DNA of 64,000 nt. It comes from Porites lobata. Taxonomy: Eukaryota > Cnidaria > Anthozoa > Scleractinia > Poritidae. Positions 24,646-36,001 of the stretch are shown here, piece by piece. A model generated the notes under the pieces. That model was not told where the DNA came from and ran no database searches. It saw only the letters and a list, made by a program, of their open reading frames with translations. The translations under genes and the position numbers were made by a program. The stretch covers positions 3,956,001-4,020,000 of the forward strand of contig CALNXK010000019.1 in NCBI GenBank assembly GCA_942486035.1. Reading direction: 5' to 3'. Position 1 is the stretch's first letter. Every line of letters begins with the position of its first letter.

Positions 24646-24662
24646 TGACGTCATTTTATAAG
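24646..24662 (+). promoter_or_regulatory. CRE-like TGACGTCA with adjacent TATA-like box
   Basis: A perfect TGACGTCA (24646-24653) is followed at once by TTTTATAAG. This is about 110-125 bases before the ATG of the SDR gene at 24772, good core-promoter spacing. CRE octamers bind CREB/ATF factors; use here is inferred. Confidence 0.45.
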
Positions 24663-24771
24663 CTGATGCAATTTGAAACACAAACGCAGAAATATCGCAT
24701 TTATAAATCCAGTTCTTTTAAAACTCTCTTACACTTTCCTTGCAAGGGTAAAAGCAGTTTTCACAGCAGAA

Positions 24772-25616
24772 ATGGAACTGTCACACGACGGGAAATGTTA
24801 CAAATTGATTACAGTTTCATCAGACATAAGCTCAATTTGCGAAGCAGATTTTAAAGATAGCGGTACACTGTATGCTGGTTATATCATCGATTGTCGAACT
24901 GCTAAAGCAGAGGATATTATAATCAAATTAGCAAATTTTTGTCAGTTGATTAAGAACCCCAAAGTTTCGTTCGCCTGGTTAAACTGTACTTTTTCAAAGT
25001 TTCTCGAGATAAAGGAGCGACTGACAAAGCTTTTGAAGGAAAATGGCGAGGTGTCTTTACCTACTAGAAATTCAACGATCATGAAACTTTCATCACATGA
25101 CCCGCTGAAGTCGGGCGCTGAAGCTTTGAGAACAAGCATTGACCTGCTGAACTTTGGCAAAAATCTCCTCGATATCCAACGTTTGATGGATGCACATCCA
25201 GGGCTATTACATGGAAAGTTTCATTTGAGCAACAATTTAAAGAGGAAAAGGAACGATTCCGGCGCAACATCTAATGATCCACCCGTTGGTTCAACGCCTT
25301 ACAGTGACAGCCGTCGCCCACGAAAAGAGGTTTTTAAAGCTCTAAAAAAGATGCAAAAAGAAGTGTCTAGCGGCCCCAATTGTAGCAGCCTTACCTACTG
25401 CTATATGTGCAAGTCAAAGTTAACCTTAGATGACCTCTGTGACGAATGTTGTATTCTCAATGGCAAAATGAAAAGAGTGTCGTGTGATTTAAATGGAAGG
25501 TATGCCATTGTTACCGGTGGGCGAATCAAGATTGGATTTGAGACGTCTCTACGCTTGCTGAGAGATGGCTGTTTTGTAGTAATAACCACTCGATTCATTG
25601 TTGACGCCACTCAAAG
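24772..25616 (+). CDS. SDR gene exon 1: N-terminal extension, Cys cluster, first Rossmann strand
   Basis: 845 bases. Ends ..VDATQ plus AG before GTAAAC; AG+G restores Arg with exon 2. A KRKR basic stretch in the middle could be a nuclear signal (inference). Confidence 0.8.
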
Positions 25617-26849
25617 GTAAACTTTCTTTCTCTTACAAGCAGAGTTCGTCCCGGTCTCATGTAATTACCCCCTAAGGAGACAAATGGTCATGCATCCTTG
25701 GTCACGCACCCTGGGTCACGCAATTTGGGATATGACACCAACCAGTCATAAAATTGATTGAAATATTATACAGTGTATAATTATATATTATATGTACAGT
25801 GTATAATAATTTTTTTGGAAGTTTGTAGTCTAAAAATTTTAATCAATGAAAGTGATTGATTGACTATATCAACTTTTAAAAACTAGCAAGGTTATGCAAT
25901 TAGCAGTCACAGTGCTCACATGTCATGCAAGCAAAAGAGGGCAACCCTCTATTGGGATATCTAACTTAAATTAAAACCTCTTCAGATCATAAGTTTTGCA
26001 TTATCCTTGCAGTGGTCTCTCACAAAAGCTCTGGCGCACAAATCTCAAAGTATTTAGATATAAATTTCTAGTTATTTTCCTTTGATTTTAGGTTTAGCAA
26101 AGAGAGCGATTTTGATATTTGGAAACATAGACTGAAAATCTACCGCCTTGATTTGCAAGACTTGCGATCAATTGAAGAGTTTCTTGAGTATGTTAAAAAG
26201 ACCATCCCTCATTTGGACATCTTGATCAACAACGCAGCACAAACAATCTTTCGACCCTTCCAATACTATCAATCATTGATCTCTAATGAAGTAAAGCAGT
26301 TACCAACTTTGTCAAAGGATTCCTCCAACGTGATGGCCTGCGAAGGTCAGACTCACAAGGAACTGGCATTCCACGGTTCCATTGCTCCAGTGCATTTTAC
26401 AAATTCAACTTCCAGCCAATCAGCTCTTCTGTGGGGAACAACATCAGGTGAGTTCCCAGATGGCCAAAAGGATGAACATGGTGAGCAGTTGGATTTACGT
26501 CCACGCAATAGCTGGACTTATAATCTGGATGAGGTTCCTTTGCAAGAACTATTGCAGGTATCTTTCAAATTGCTTTTTATACATCTTGATGTTCATGTTC
26601 AGGTCTGTTAGTGAAATTACACTAGTTTTTATTCCAATGCAATTTCCTCATTTTGATCGGCTGAGCTAGATTTATAAAGACTGTCATATGCCATAAAACA
26701 GTAAAATTGCTTGTAATTTCTTTGCCTTTTGAGAAATTTCTGCAATTTGATTGGCTTAGAGCAGTAGTATTTCAGCTTAATTTGAGATACCTACATGTGG
26801 AAATGACAAACTGTTTGCGGGTAGCAGTATAAACAAATAATAGCATGAT

Positions 26850-26880
<31 letters not shown>

Positions 26881-29800
26881 ATCATATTTCAAAATTGTCT
26901 CAAATTTCACTCGCCTAACGACTCGTGACATTACATATAACAATTTTGAAATATCACTCGTGGTATTTATGCCAAATACAGGGGCGGATCTAGGGAAAGG
27001 GTGCAGGGGGTGCACACCCCCCATCCCCCCCCGAGATGACCTGTGGTTTTCTAATACAACTGGTATATTTCTGCAAAAAAAAGAACTATGTGGTTTAATG
27101 GTGTTGAAATAGAGCAAGAGACGAGTGCACCCCCTCCTAAAAAAAATCCTGGATCAGCCCCTGAACTATCACTACAAATCACGATCATGCTACTACCTAT
27201 ACTAATATTTGTGATACAATATGGACGGACACCCTTTGAGACCAGAAAATTGTTCGCTCCAAGGAGAGGTCTCTGCCTAAGGGAGGTTCAAGCTTACTTT
27301 CAATTTCTGTCAGTTCTGACAGCTCAATGGGTTTGTGTTGGGATGCCTATCTCTTCTTTCATTGGCTATTACGAAGTTGCGCAGGAAACCGAGTTAAAAT
27401 TCGTCCACCAAAACAGTCCCACAGTGCAGCTCAACACTTCACTGACCCTGTCTCAAGCGCGCAACCTTAAAATGGCCAATTGTGACTGCACTACCTTTCT
27501 TCTCCGGCCCTCCCCCCACCTCCTCCTCCTTTATTCTTATTTCAGGCAGCCTTTACGAGCTGTTCACATCCAGCCGGCGAATTTATCTACAGTTTAAAAA
27601 CAGAGAATTAAAATAACAAGTCAAATTTGTATCATCTGCGGTAATAAATTAAGATTCGAGTGCAGTCGAGGCATATGAGAAATCCTAACTTTTCGCGCAT
27701 CCTGTTTCTTAAAATAACTTGAAAGCTGGCACTACGTATACTTTCTTAGAAATTAGGCCTGCCTGTCTCGATATGGTCCATTCGGAGCAAACGAAGCAAG
27801 CTTGTACTTGACGAATGGTGCAAATAGTCGTTAATCTTGAAGCATGTGGTATCGTTCTAGACTATTGGTAGAGTTGATCATGCAGTTAACATGAAAGAAA
27901 AATCTTGTTAAACGGCATCTTATAAAGACGAAGTTTCAATTAGACTTTACTTTATTTGTTTCAAGGGTCTTCGATCAATTCTCTCTCTATGTTATTTTGT
28001 CGACTTCAACCTCTGTTTGCTCGGCTCTAGTGGAAACAACTGTTTCACATCTTTTTCAGGTTGTAGGGAGCATTAATAAACCAGTACACTAAGGCCCAGT
28101 TCAGACGTCGTGTTTCTGCCGTGCGGAACTTAATTGTAATTTGGTTCGACTGTAGCACGGCAGGAAAACAACTTTGATTCAGACGTCGTGCCAGAGTCGA
28201 ACCAAATTCAGGATTTACTGATGCCTCGTAACAATTCTTCTCCCAACTCCCTGTGGGAACGCAATTTCGACAAAATATATTAATGTAATTTATGAATTTT
28301 GTTTAGCGCGGCAGAAGCACGACGTTTGAATCGCTGCCTTGCCAGAGCCGTGTAGCACGGCAGCGCTTGTCGAACTTAATTGCTTACCGAACTTAATTCA
28401 AAAGTTTGATTCAGACGCCGTGGTTCTGCCGTGCTTTTGTCGAACTTAATTCCCGAATTTAGTTCGGCACGGCAGAAGCACGACGTCTGAACTGGGCCTA
28501 AGACTTTTCAATTATTTTTATTTATGATACTCTAGAATTAACTCAGCTATGGCGCTTATAAGCAGATCTGTCGACTCCACTTTCAGCTTTAGTTTAGTTT
28601 CTTGTATTAAGTTTTGAGCGTTTTTTAATTTTTAAAAACAACAAAGGTTTTTTCGCGCGCTTGCACAAGGTCTAAGTCTGAGCCTTGGGAACTTCTTCGA
28701 TTATGATGCGAGAGACGGAATTCCAACCTGTATATGCATCGACGCTTCCGGAATATCCGACACAGTTACCGACGCTAAATCCAACTCGCACCCTCCCTTG
28801 GTGAATGTTGTTACAGTGTCCCTCGATTTGACGGACCCGGTGAGGATTTTCATTTTTGATGCTTAAGTAGATAACGCCGTCGATGGGGAGTGGACCTGAG
28901 CATTCGGCGCCATTGAAAGTGAAGTACCACCGCTTGCAACAGTTTACACAACCAGCTATTCTTAAAGCACCAACCCAGACCACTCGAAGAGCTGTTTCAG
29001 AGAAGTTTTTGGTAAACAAACATTCCTGCGTGATAAAAAAAAAAAAAAAAGATTGTTCAAAGATATTGATTATACCTCAAAGTTGTGATCAACCAAAAGG
29101 TAGTATTTGATTAAGAGGAAAATTGGTAAAATCTTTATTACAAAACCTTGATTAAAATCCTATTTACAATCAACCTGCTGTTGCAAAAAATCTAATCAAT
29201 TCATCAAAACACTATCTACAATTCGTTAATTAGAGAACAAAAACAATCCTATATCCTATATTTGATTTGCATGCCTCTGTTGATCTTGATACAAATCAAG
29301 TGGGATGACAAATTATAAAAAGGAGATGAACCATTTGAAACTATTGGCCAGCTATTAGAATTCACTTCACTTATCGTTTCATTTCTATACAATATTCGGG
29401 CCCAATTTGTATGGACATTTAGAATGGCTCGCTTTCGTCTCACCATTGTAAATACTCATGCATATCTGCTGTATTCCTGTATGTGCTCAAGCAAACAAGA
29501 AAAGGACTGGCAAAAAGGAAATAATTCAGAAGGTCAGCAAGGGTGGCAAAGTGGTGAGAGCATTCGCCTCAGACCAATGCGGCCTAGATTCGAACCCCTC
29601 TGAAGTGGCGCCAAGGCATGTTTTGCTTAAGTTTGTTTTTGGTTTCCACCCTTGCCCTGAGAGGTTTTTCTCAGACACTTCGGTTTTCTCCTGTCCTCAA
29701 AAACGAACAACTTCAAATTCAATTCGATTCGGAATTGCTGACGAAAAACCACAGTGTACATTCGCCAATACTAAGTTGATTTATCTGTTTATGTATGAGG

Positions 29801-32800
29801 ATTTATCTATTAATTATTTTTTTTATTTGTCTATCTTACTGCTTTTATTACCTCTACTTCGATAAACGGTAAAGGACAGTTTCAGGATGTAGGTGATTAC
29901 TTTGAATATGACTAACGACAACTTGCCATTTATGCAAATTTTTTCGCAAAATAGGTTTTTTTTTCTGAAAGGGAGAGGGGAGGGGGGCAGATACTCGAGT
30001 GACACCAACATGCCATAGACACCATCACCATAGATGATCATAACACAGACCTTGATTAACCCATTGTCTCTGTCATCGTTCACGTTTTTCCAAGCACACT
30101 CTTTCCAGTTCTTGAAAGGCATCATACCGGGATTTCCAGGCTCTCCGCGCTCCCCCTTTTGACCGGGAGGACCCTGGGCGCCAAGCTCTCCCTTAGCACC
30201 ATCCTTTCCAGTTGCACCAGCAGGACCTATGACACCAGGAAGACCCTGGGGGCCAGCATTCCCCGCAATTCCCTGGTCTCCTTTAGCTCCGTCTCGTCCG
30301 TCACGGCCGTCGCGGCCTGGTGGCCCAGGCGTACCTGGCTTGCCATGCATGCCTGGAATGCCGCCATAACATAGGCGAGTAGACTGGTGATACAATTAAA
30401 AAGAGTGAAACGGATCGAACCCTCATTACACAAATATATGTTTTATTTATCTCTTTATAACGCTATTGTTTAAGGAAGCTTCCCATAACAACTGCGGGAA
30501 TCTGCCATCGCAGAAATTGCTGTAAAGATCTGCAATATGTACATTGTTATCCAACACTTACACAAGTCTGGCCTGTTTTGCTGCTACCGTCAAGGTTCGC
30601 ACAGAATGTAGTCATACTTGTTAATAATAACGGGTACAAACACAAAACTGAGGTCACTTGAGTTCTCGCCATCGATGCTCAGTTGCCTAACGATAAATGA
30701 GACAAAAAAAACGAGGTACTAGTTGAGTGGAATGCACTGTATTGGAACACCCGTAAAGGACAGCTGCCCCTTGGAACTGTTCATAGCAAAAGGCCAGGTC
30801 ATGCGCGATTAACTGGTTACTCGGGCTGGTTCACGCTCCATAAAATCAGGTAGATTTTTGGCTAAAAAATGCAGTCAAGCTTTTCTTCTTCAGGACAGTT
30901 TTCGTGGCACCCTAGAGGCTAAGCTTCATATAATTCCTACCTAGGCAAATCGAGAAATGTAATCGTGACTGTTTTTTCTGTTATTATTTTTTTTTCGTAT
31001 GTAGAGCTTGCTTAGATTGATATTGGCTTTTGAGGTAATCAAATAATCGATCGATTTTTGTAGATAATTTTACAGGCGGCTTAGAGGCCTCTATTTTATC
31101 GGTGTAGTGGATTATACGGGGGTTACTATAGATTTTTTAAAAGAAGGGGTGGGGGAGGGTGTCACACCGTGATATACCCAGGCCACTTAAGAGATTGTTA
31201 TGTCAAAATCCATATTTGTTTAACTAAAACTGACATTTTTTGGACGTTCAGTGAGCGTGGGAGAAGGACAAGCCTGCACAATAGCTGCATAGTGTTTAGA
31301 TGAGTCGTGTGGCAAGAAGGAACGGATATGTCGTCTCTATAAACTAAATTTAGCCCATACAAGAACCGCTGACGAAAGTACCGTGATCAGTCTATAACAC
31401 ATTTCTAGCGTTTTTGTGGAAATAAGAAAGAGATGCCCCCCTCCCTCCCTCCCTCCCTCCCCCAGCTACGCCCCTGGAATTTTTGAACTCTGATGTTGAA
31501 CTTTGAGCGTATATTTACAAGAAGATCGGTAGAAAGAAAACTCTTAAAAAGAAATTAAATTAATACAGTAAGCTAGGGCAATGCTAGAGAAATCGAAGAC
31601 TATACGCTTCAGCTGGGATAATTGGGTTACTCCCATGAACTGTGCTCGTAAATCACAATGCTGAAGCATGACAATATCTGCCAATATTTGCTTCAAGAAA
31701 AGTCTTGCCCCCGTTAAGTTGTTTTGGAATGTGTACTAATCGTTTGCCGACGTTTGCACGCAGTTAAGGCAGCTGTTTTAAATAAACCTCACATCTGCCC
31801 TCTTCTCTCGTCGTTGATTTATACTACTGCAGACTACAGTACGGTCTGTTCATGCCGCAGTGCCTCGTTTAATAAAAATGGAAGGCTAGGCTCAAAGCAA
31901 GAAATGATTACCTGTGCAAGTTACTTAATAAGTGCTTAAGTTTCAAATTTATCAGTAAGGTGTATTTGACACCCTGACGCTAAGTCACTTACCCTTGTCT
32001 TGTCTTGATAACTTACCGTTGTGGTTCCTTTGGCTTCGCAATGTAGCTTGCTTGAGGTGAAACAGTGGAATGGCACTGCTGACACACCCTATTATAGTTC
32101 AATTGACCAATTAGATAGTGACAGCGGCACAAAACGACAACGCCAATACTGCAGGTTATTTTGACTCGTTAACAGTCGCCCACGTGACGCGCATGGCGGG
32201 AACAGGGAGTGGTCCACTGATAGGCGACTGGTGATGAGTCTTGCAGGTATTGGCTCAGTACTAGTAGTGGGGCATTTTGTTTTGCTGAACCGATGCGAAA
32301 GTCAGTGGATAAAATAAACTAAGACCATGATCATGATTTTTCAATATACGGTCAAATATAAACGAACTATTCTTAGAAATAAGTTCTTAGTGTAGTGGAT
32401 ACGAGGTTTCAAGAGAGCACTTAAATCGAGAACGCTTTATTACTGATAACGTTGGATAAATGTAAAAACATAAAGCTTACTGCAACTTGTCTCGCATTTT
32501 AAATAATTCCATATGATTCTCATGCACTTTGGAATAAATAAGCATTTGCAAATTGATTAAATACCGCAAATTCTGTCAGTTACTCTTCCTTCTTTATTCC
32601 AAATTGCACTCGACATTAAGTGCAGGGTAATTTGCATGTAGAGAACGACAGTGAGAAGTGATACGAGTTCTAGTTTGTGAAAAAAAAACCTTTGACATTA
32701 AGATGCAATTTTCTCTAAATTCAGTAGAGAAAAATGAAAATTCTGCGCAGAAAAATATACAATTATAAGTATATCTGTCTGAACTCGTTAAAACGTGGCA

Positions 32801-34935
32801 AATAGGTTTTCGCCTAGCGCCGGAAGCCAGTTTGGTCTTCAGAAATTGGGAAGGCTTGCCGTCTTGGTCGGCACAGGCAGATAGCCCAGGGTCAACCCTA
32901 ACAGTGGATGGGTAGGGGGTCTATTTTGACACAAACCTTTCAGTAAGGAGCAGTGTTTACCAGAGGCTTTGACTGGCAAGTACCTTTTCAGTTCCCCTTT
33001 GCCTCAAACAGCACAATCAGGCCTCTGCTGACAATAATTATCACGATAATTGTAGAGCTCAGGGAGATGCGCGGACAGCCACCCAGTCTCTTGGTTGGTG
33101 AGATTGGATTCTTGGTACCCAGGACATACTTAGCTGAGGACCTGTAGCGGCTCATTGACGCCATGTTTACATATGTTCAGTCAGATATATATTTATAAGA
33201 ACACGATTTGAGTCCTATTCTTTGCACCGTTTCCCAAAAATGCATTTTTCTATATGAGAAAGGAGAAATTTTGTCATGAATAAGACTTGGGTGCTGGAGT
33301 CCTTTTTAGTACTTGAATATTGATGCGATCTCAACAACTGTCAATGACTACTGCACCCTGCGAGCATATCCTCTTTTTGTTTTCTTGAGTGAGAAGGAAA
33401 AAAGGAGACTCTTCCTGAATCGCCGCAGCCCAAACTTCTGGATAGTCAATCTTGTTCTCTCTCGTCAAAACGGTTATTTCGAGTGCGAGTATCCTTCTAT
33501 TGATAAACCGCTGTACTAGGTTCACGGCTATAAGGCCTGGGTTCGAAACTTGTATTCTAGCAACATGTAGCGCATGCTCAACAAAGATCTCACGCGAATC
33601 ATGCAGTGTCTTTCTTGCATGTGTACGCCAAAATTGAAAGGCTTTGCTGGCAGGGTGTGACTGCTGATACAAAGGCGAAGTATCAATTAAGATGTTACTT
33701 TCTCATGGCTTGCAGGTTCTGACTATCAATGCAGTGGGACCTTTTATTCTAACGGCAAAACTCAAACCACTTCTGAAACAAAGTCCTTTCGAGCGCAAGT
33801 TCGTCGTGAATGTGTCTGCCATGGAAGGTCAGTTTTCTCGTGTATCGAAAGGACATCGCCACCCTCACACCAACATGGCGAAAGCTGCCCTGAATATGAT
33901 GACACGAACAAGTGGGTTGGAGTACCAAATGGATGGAATATATATGACAGCTGTGGATACTGGCTGGGTAACGGATGAACGACCATTTTATCAATCTAAG
34001 TAAGCATTTGTTAGCTGCTAACAGTGCACCACGAGGGGAGGGGCTGGAGAAAGGAATCATCGGCCTCGTTCCCACGAATTTTCCGTTAAAACATGACGGG
34101 GGAGGCGGCACTTAGTCTCGCCTCTCCCTTCTTCTAAGGGAAATCGCCTGGGCCCGGTTCCTCGAAAGATGGTTAAGTTTAACCTCTCGTCTAAGAACAT
34201 GCAACTCGAGCCTACTCGGCCTTACAAAATACTGTTGAGCCTTTTTTGGGCAAATCTTCTCTAAAAGAGTAAAAATACTTACCAATACAAATTTGGTAGC
34301 GTCAAGGCATATTATAAAGGAAACGGCCATAGTTCCGGTTGACGTACGTCGCTCAAAAACGTCTCAGTTGCTTATGCTCCCTAATGCGTCAACAATTTTT
34401 TTTGCCGATTGCAGGTCCGCAAGGCTTCCAGATTAGGCTCCCCTTCCTTATCACAATGTCTGGATGATCTCTATAACTGGTTCTACAAATGTTGGACGAA
34501 TCTTATGGAGCAAAATTGGAATAGTTTTAAGGGGCTAAAGCTCTGATCATACCCGTGCCTTAAAGAAATATTCCCTTGGTAGCGTAGGCTACAGATAGCT
34601 TTTTGAATGACTTGGGTAAACGGTCCCAGATTACCTTATACGAGTAATGAACAAATCTTGAACCAAAATTGGCATGGTGCTTTAGCGAAGCGGCTGTGAC
34701 TTAAATCATGTCCCCCCCGGGAATAGAGAAAAATTCCCATTAGCTTTATGGCAACAGTTCTCACCGTTTCGTTATTCTTTCAAGGCATGAAGCAGACGCA
34801 AAGGGATTCAAACCGCCTCTTGATTGCAAGGATGGTGCTGCCAGAGTGTATCACCCAATTGTTCATGGTCTAGACCCCAGCAATTCTCCCTACTTTGCTG
34901 TCTTTTTAAAAGACTTCAGTCCTCACAACTGGTAA
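24772..34935 (+). CDS. atypical short-chain dehydrogenase/reductase with long N-terminal extension
   Basis: Four exons: 24772-25616, 26092-26557, 33716-33999, 34785-34935; total 1746 bases, 581 residues, splice phases 2, 0, 2, all GT-AG. Residues 1 to about 240 are an extension with no recognised fold except a Cys cluster (CYMC ..CDECC, about 210-228). The Rossmann part follows: YAIVTGGRIKIG (about 246-255), LDILINNAAQT, VLTINAVGPFILTAKLKPLL, FVVNVSAMEG, HPHTNMAKAALNMMTRTS, IYMTAVDTGWVTDE and GAARVYHPIVHG near the end. The classical YxxxK reads T-N-M-A-K, so the catalytic Tyr is missing, though the Lys is kept. The family therefore looks NAD(P)-binding but of unsure catalytic ability. The start at 24772 is the first in-frame ATG; GCAGAAATGG is a fair context. 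A CTHRC1-like gene lies antisense in intron 2. Confidence 0.85.
26092..26557 (+). CDS. SDR gene exon 2: NNAAQ segment
   Basis: 466 bases from a TTTTAG acceptor to a CAG/GTATCT donor. Encodes IYRLDLQDL, then HLDILINNAAQTIFRPFQYY and an acidic, variable stretch ending VPLQELLQ. Joins in phase 0 to VLTINAVGP. Confidence 0.85.
26841..27191. mobile_element. palindromic MITE, interrupted by a second element
   Basis: Left arm reads ATATTTGGCATAAATACCAC; the inverse GTGGTATTTATGCCAAATA occurs at 26960-26978. The outer arm (TAGCATGATTTGTACGTGAT) has its partner only beyond 27163 (ATCACTACAAATCACGATCA), so 26979-27163 was inserted into the right arm. Confidence 0.7.
26979..27163. mobile_element. hAT-type MITE nested in the palindromic MITE
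   Basis: Starts CAGGGGCGGATCTAGG and ends CCTGGATCAGCCCCTG, classic hAT-like terminal inverted repeats, 185 bases. No clean 8-base target duplication is visible. Confidence 0.75.
28093..28498. mobile_element. PIF/Harbinger-like MITE flanked by TAA
   Basis: GGCCCAGTTCAGACGTCGTG at the left end, its inverse at the right end, with TAA at 28090-28092 and 28499-28501. Sub-repeats of the GCACGGCAGAA type recur inside. 406 bases, no coding potential. Confidence 0.85.
28672..29025 (-). CDS. CTHRC1-like: CTHRC1-like exon 3: C-terminal globular domain
   Basis: 354 bases from a TCACGCAG acceptor to TAG at 28672-28674. Begins ECLFTKNFSETALRVVWVGA; cysteines of the C-terminal domain (CVNCCKRW, ECSG, GHC, GNC) are kept. 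Ends EEVPKAQT. Confidence 0.93.
   Translation of the reverse strand, partial: ECLFTKNFSETALRVVWVGALRIAGCVNCCKRWYFTFNGAECSGPLPIDGVIYLSIKNENPHRVRQIEGHCNNIHQGRVRVGFSVGNCVGYSGSVDAYTGWNSVSRIIIEEVPKAQT
28672..30672 (-). CDS. CTHRC1-like: collagen triple helix repeat-containing protein 1 (CTHRC1)-like secreted protein
   Basis: Three exons: 30562-30672, 30051-30383, 28672-29025; all phase 0, total 798 bases, 265 residues. Signal peptide (MARTQVTSVLCLYPLLLTSM), then about 26 Gly-X-Y triplets (GIPGMHGKPGTPGPPGRDGR ..), then a globular C-terminus with MMPFKNWKECAWK, RWYFTFNGAECSGPLPI and TGWNSVSRIIIEEVPK, the hallmark of CTHRC1. Vertebrate CTHRC1 is a secreted modulator of collagen deposition and Wnt signalling; the same role here is inference. 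The collagen segment appears longer than in vertebrate CTHRC1. The gene lies wholly inside intron 2 (26558-33715) of the SDR gene, on the opposite strand. Confidence 0.93.
29533..29800 (+). repeat. tRNA-derived SINE, diverged copy
   Basis: A-box-like GGGTGGCAAAGTGGTGAG (29541-29558) and B-box-like AGATTCGAACCCC (29586-29598), then a body shared with the 8110-8409 element (GAGAGGTTTTTCTC ..TTCGGTTTTC, AATTCGATTCGGAATTGC). Lies in intron 2 of the CTHRC1-like gene. Confidence 0.75.
30051..30383 (-). CDS. CTHRC1-like: CTHRC1-like exon 2: collagen repeats
   Basis: 333 bases, acceptor ATCACCAG, donor AAG/GTCTGT. Uninterrupted Gly-X-Y run from GIPGMHG to GNPG, with RGD-like acidic repeats (GRDGRDGRDGAKGDQG), then KNWKECAWKNVNDDRDNGLI. 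Confidence 0.92.
30562..30672 (-). CDS. CTHRC1-like: CTHRC1-like exon 1: signal peptide
   Basis: 37 codons from ATG at 30672 to ..SKTGQTC before a GTAAGT donor. The split is phase 0 and continues as STRLCYGGIPG in exon 2. Confidence 0.8.
31440..31463. repeat. (CCCT)n tract next to a CCAGCTACGCCCCTG end
   Basis: Five CCCT units followed by CAGCTACGCCCCTGG, a sequence typical of a hAT-like terminal repeat. The other end was not located with confidence. Confidence 0.5.
33716..33999 (+). CDS. SDR gene exon 3: active-site region
   Basis: 284 bases from TTGCAG to AA/GTAAGC. Holds the active-site region: N-V-S-A-M-E-G (conserved Ser) and T-N-M-A-K in place of Y-x-x-x-K. Confidence 0.88.
34785..34935 (+). 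CDS. SDR gene exon 4: C-terminus
   Basis: 151 bases from a TTTCAAG acceptor to TAA at 34933-34935. Encodes HEADAKGFKPPLDCKDGAAR and ends LKDFSPHNW. Confidence 0.85.
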
Positions 34936-36001
34936 TTGCATTGTATCCTGTCCCATCTTCAATTTACCTTGATGGTGGGTTCAGATTACGAGCAATCACG
35001 GAATTCCCTTCTGCGCAATCATAGGATGCCTTCTCATGTCAACCTGGTTCTTTCTCGATTCCAACTTCACTGCAGGAATAAATATTAGGGGATGTAGAAT
35101 GCAAGGAGTTCTACGAGACGTTAAGGGGATTTAGGTCAATGCCTTTATGAGATTGCTGCATATCAAAAAAGGTTAAATTACCACAAGACTGGTTTGGGAC
35201 ACCAACATGGCCGCCGTTTTTTTGTTTAGGGACACGAATATGACGGACGTGTGACGTCATATGAAAACGCTCTCAAAAAATTCGTCGCGAAAAAAAATGC
35301 TGGATTTTCATGCAATTTAAACACGCAAGCTCTACAAATTAGTGTTTCAAAATCAAATAATCAAGAAGACATTTGAATATATATAATGATGATAAAGATA
35401 AATATTCTGAAATTAAAAATTATAGTATTTATGTTAATAATACAAACAAAAAATAAAAACTCAAGATTGAATAATGATTTTGCTATTTTAATAGCAATTC
35501 ATTACAAAGTATATCGATAAAACTAAAGGAATTACAAGGAAATATCTTACAATTAAATCTCAAAAGAACTCTAGAGTTATAGTTCATTATAATTTATAGA
35601 TCCAATTTACAGTTTCTATTTTTAAAAATGGAACAAAATGCGGACTAGATATATTGTTTTTAAATAACTATATCTTATGTCAATTTTATTTGTTGAAATC
35701 TGTGTTAAATAAAGTTTAATTGATTGATTATAATTGATGGATGAATAGGTGCAATACGCTCTTAGAGTGTAGACTTATTAGTTCATTTGTTGTTCGTTCT
35801 ACGATATATCTTTTTTCGATCTCGTTCATTTGAATCCCACACTGTCCGTTCGTTACACTGGTTTTCTATGCTATGATAGACTTAATTATTTTCCTTCGGT
35901 TCTTTCCTCAGATTCAAGTCCCACCAAGACATCTAGTCAAACTTTTAAAGACAACAGTTGTAACAAATCAGTAGGTGCACCTTGTTTTCACTGTTGTCAG
36001 G
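34936..36001. other. intergenic, very AT-rich
   Basis: Between the SDR gene and the GPCR. From about 35280 to 35760 the sequence is extremely AT-rich (long A/T runs) without open frames. Nothing else is recognised apart from the AATAAA at 35077. Confidence 0.5.
35077..35082 (+). terminator. polyadenylation signal candidate for the SDR gene
   Basis: AATAAA about 140 bases after the TAA, the first such hexamer downstream. Confidence 0.4.

Noticed and set aside
27088..27597. 169-residue plus-strand frame
   Set aside because: Its start lies in a hAT-type MITE and the rest shows no domain or splice logic.
29040..29110. Lys-rich continuation after the A-run at 29035-29051
   Set aside because: The run is the pyrimidine tract of the CTHRC1-like last-exon acceptor on the minus strand.
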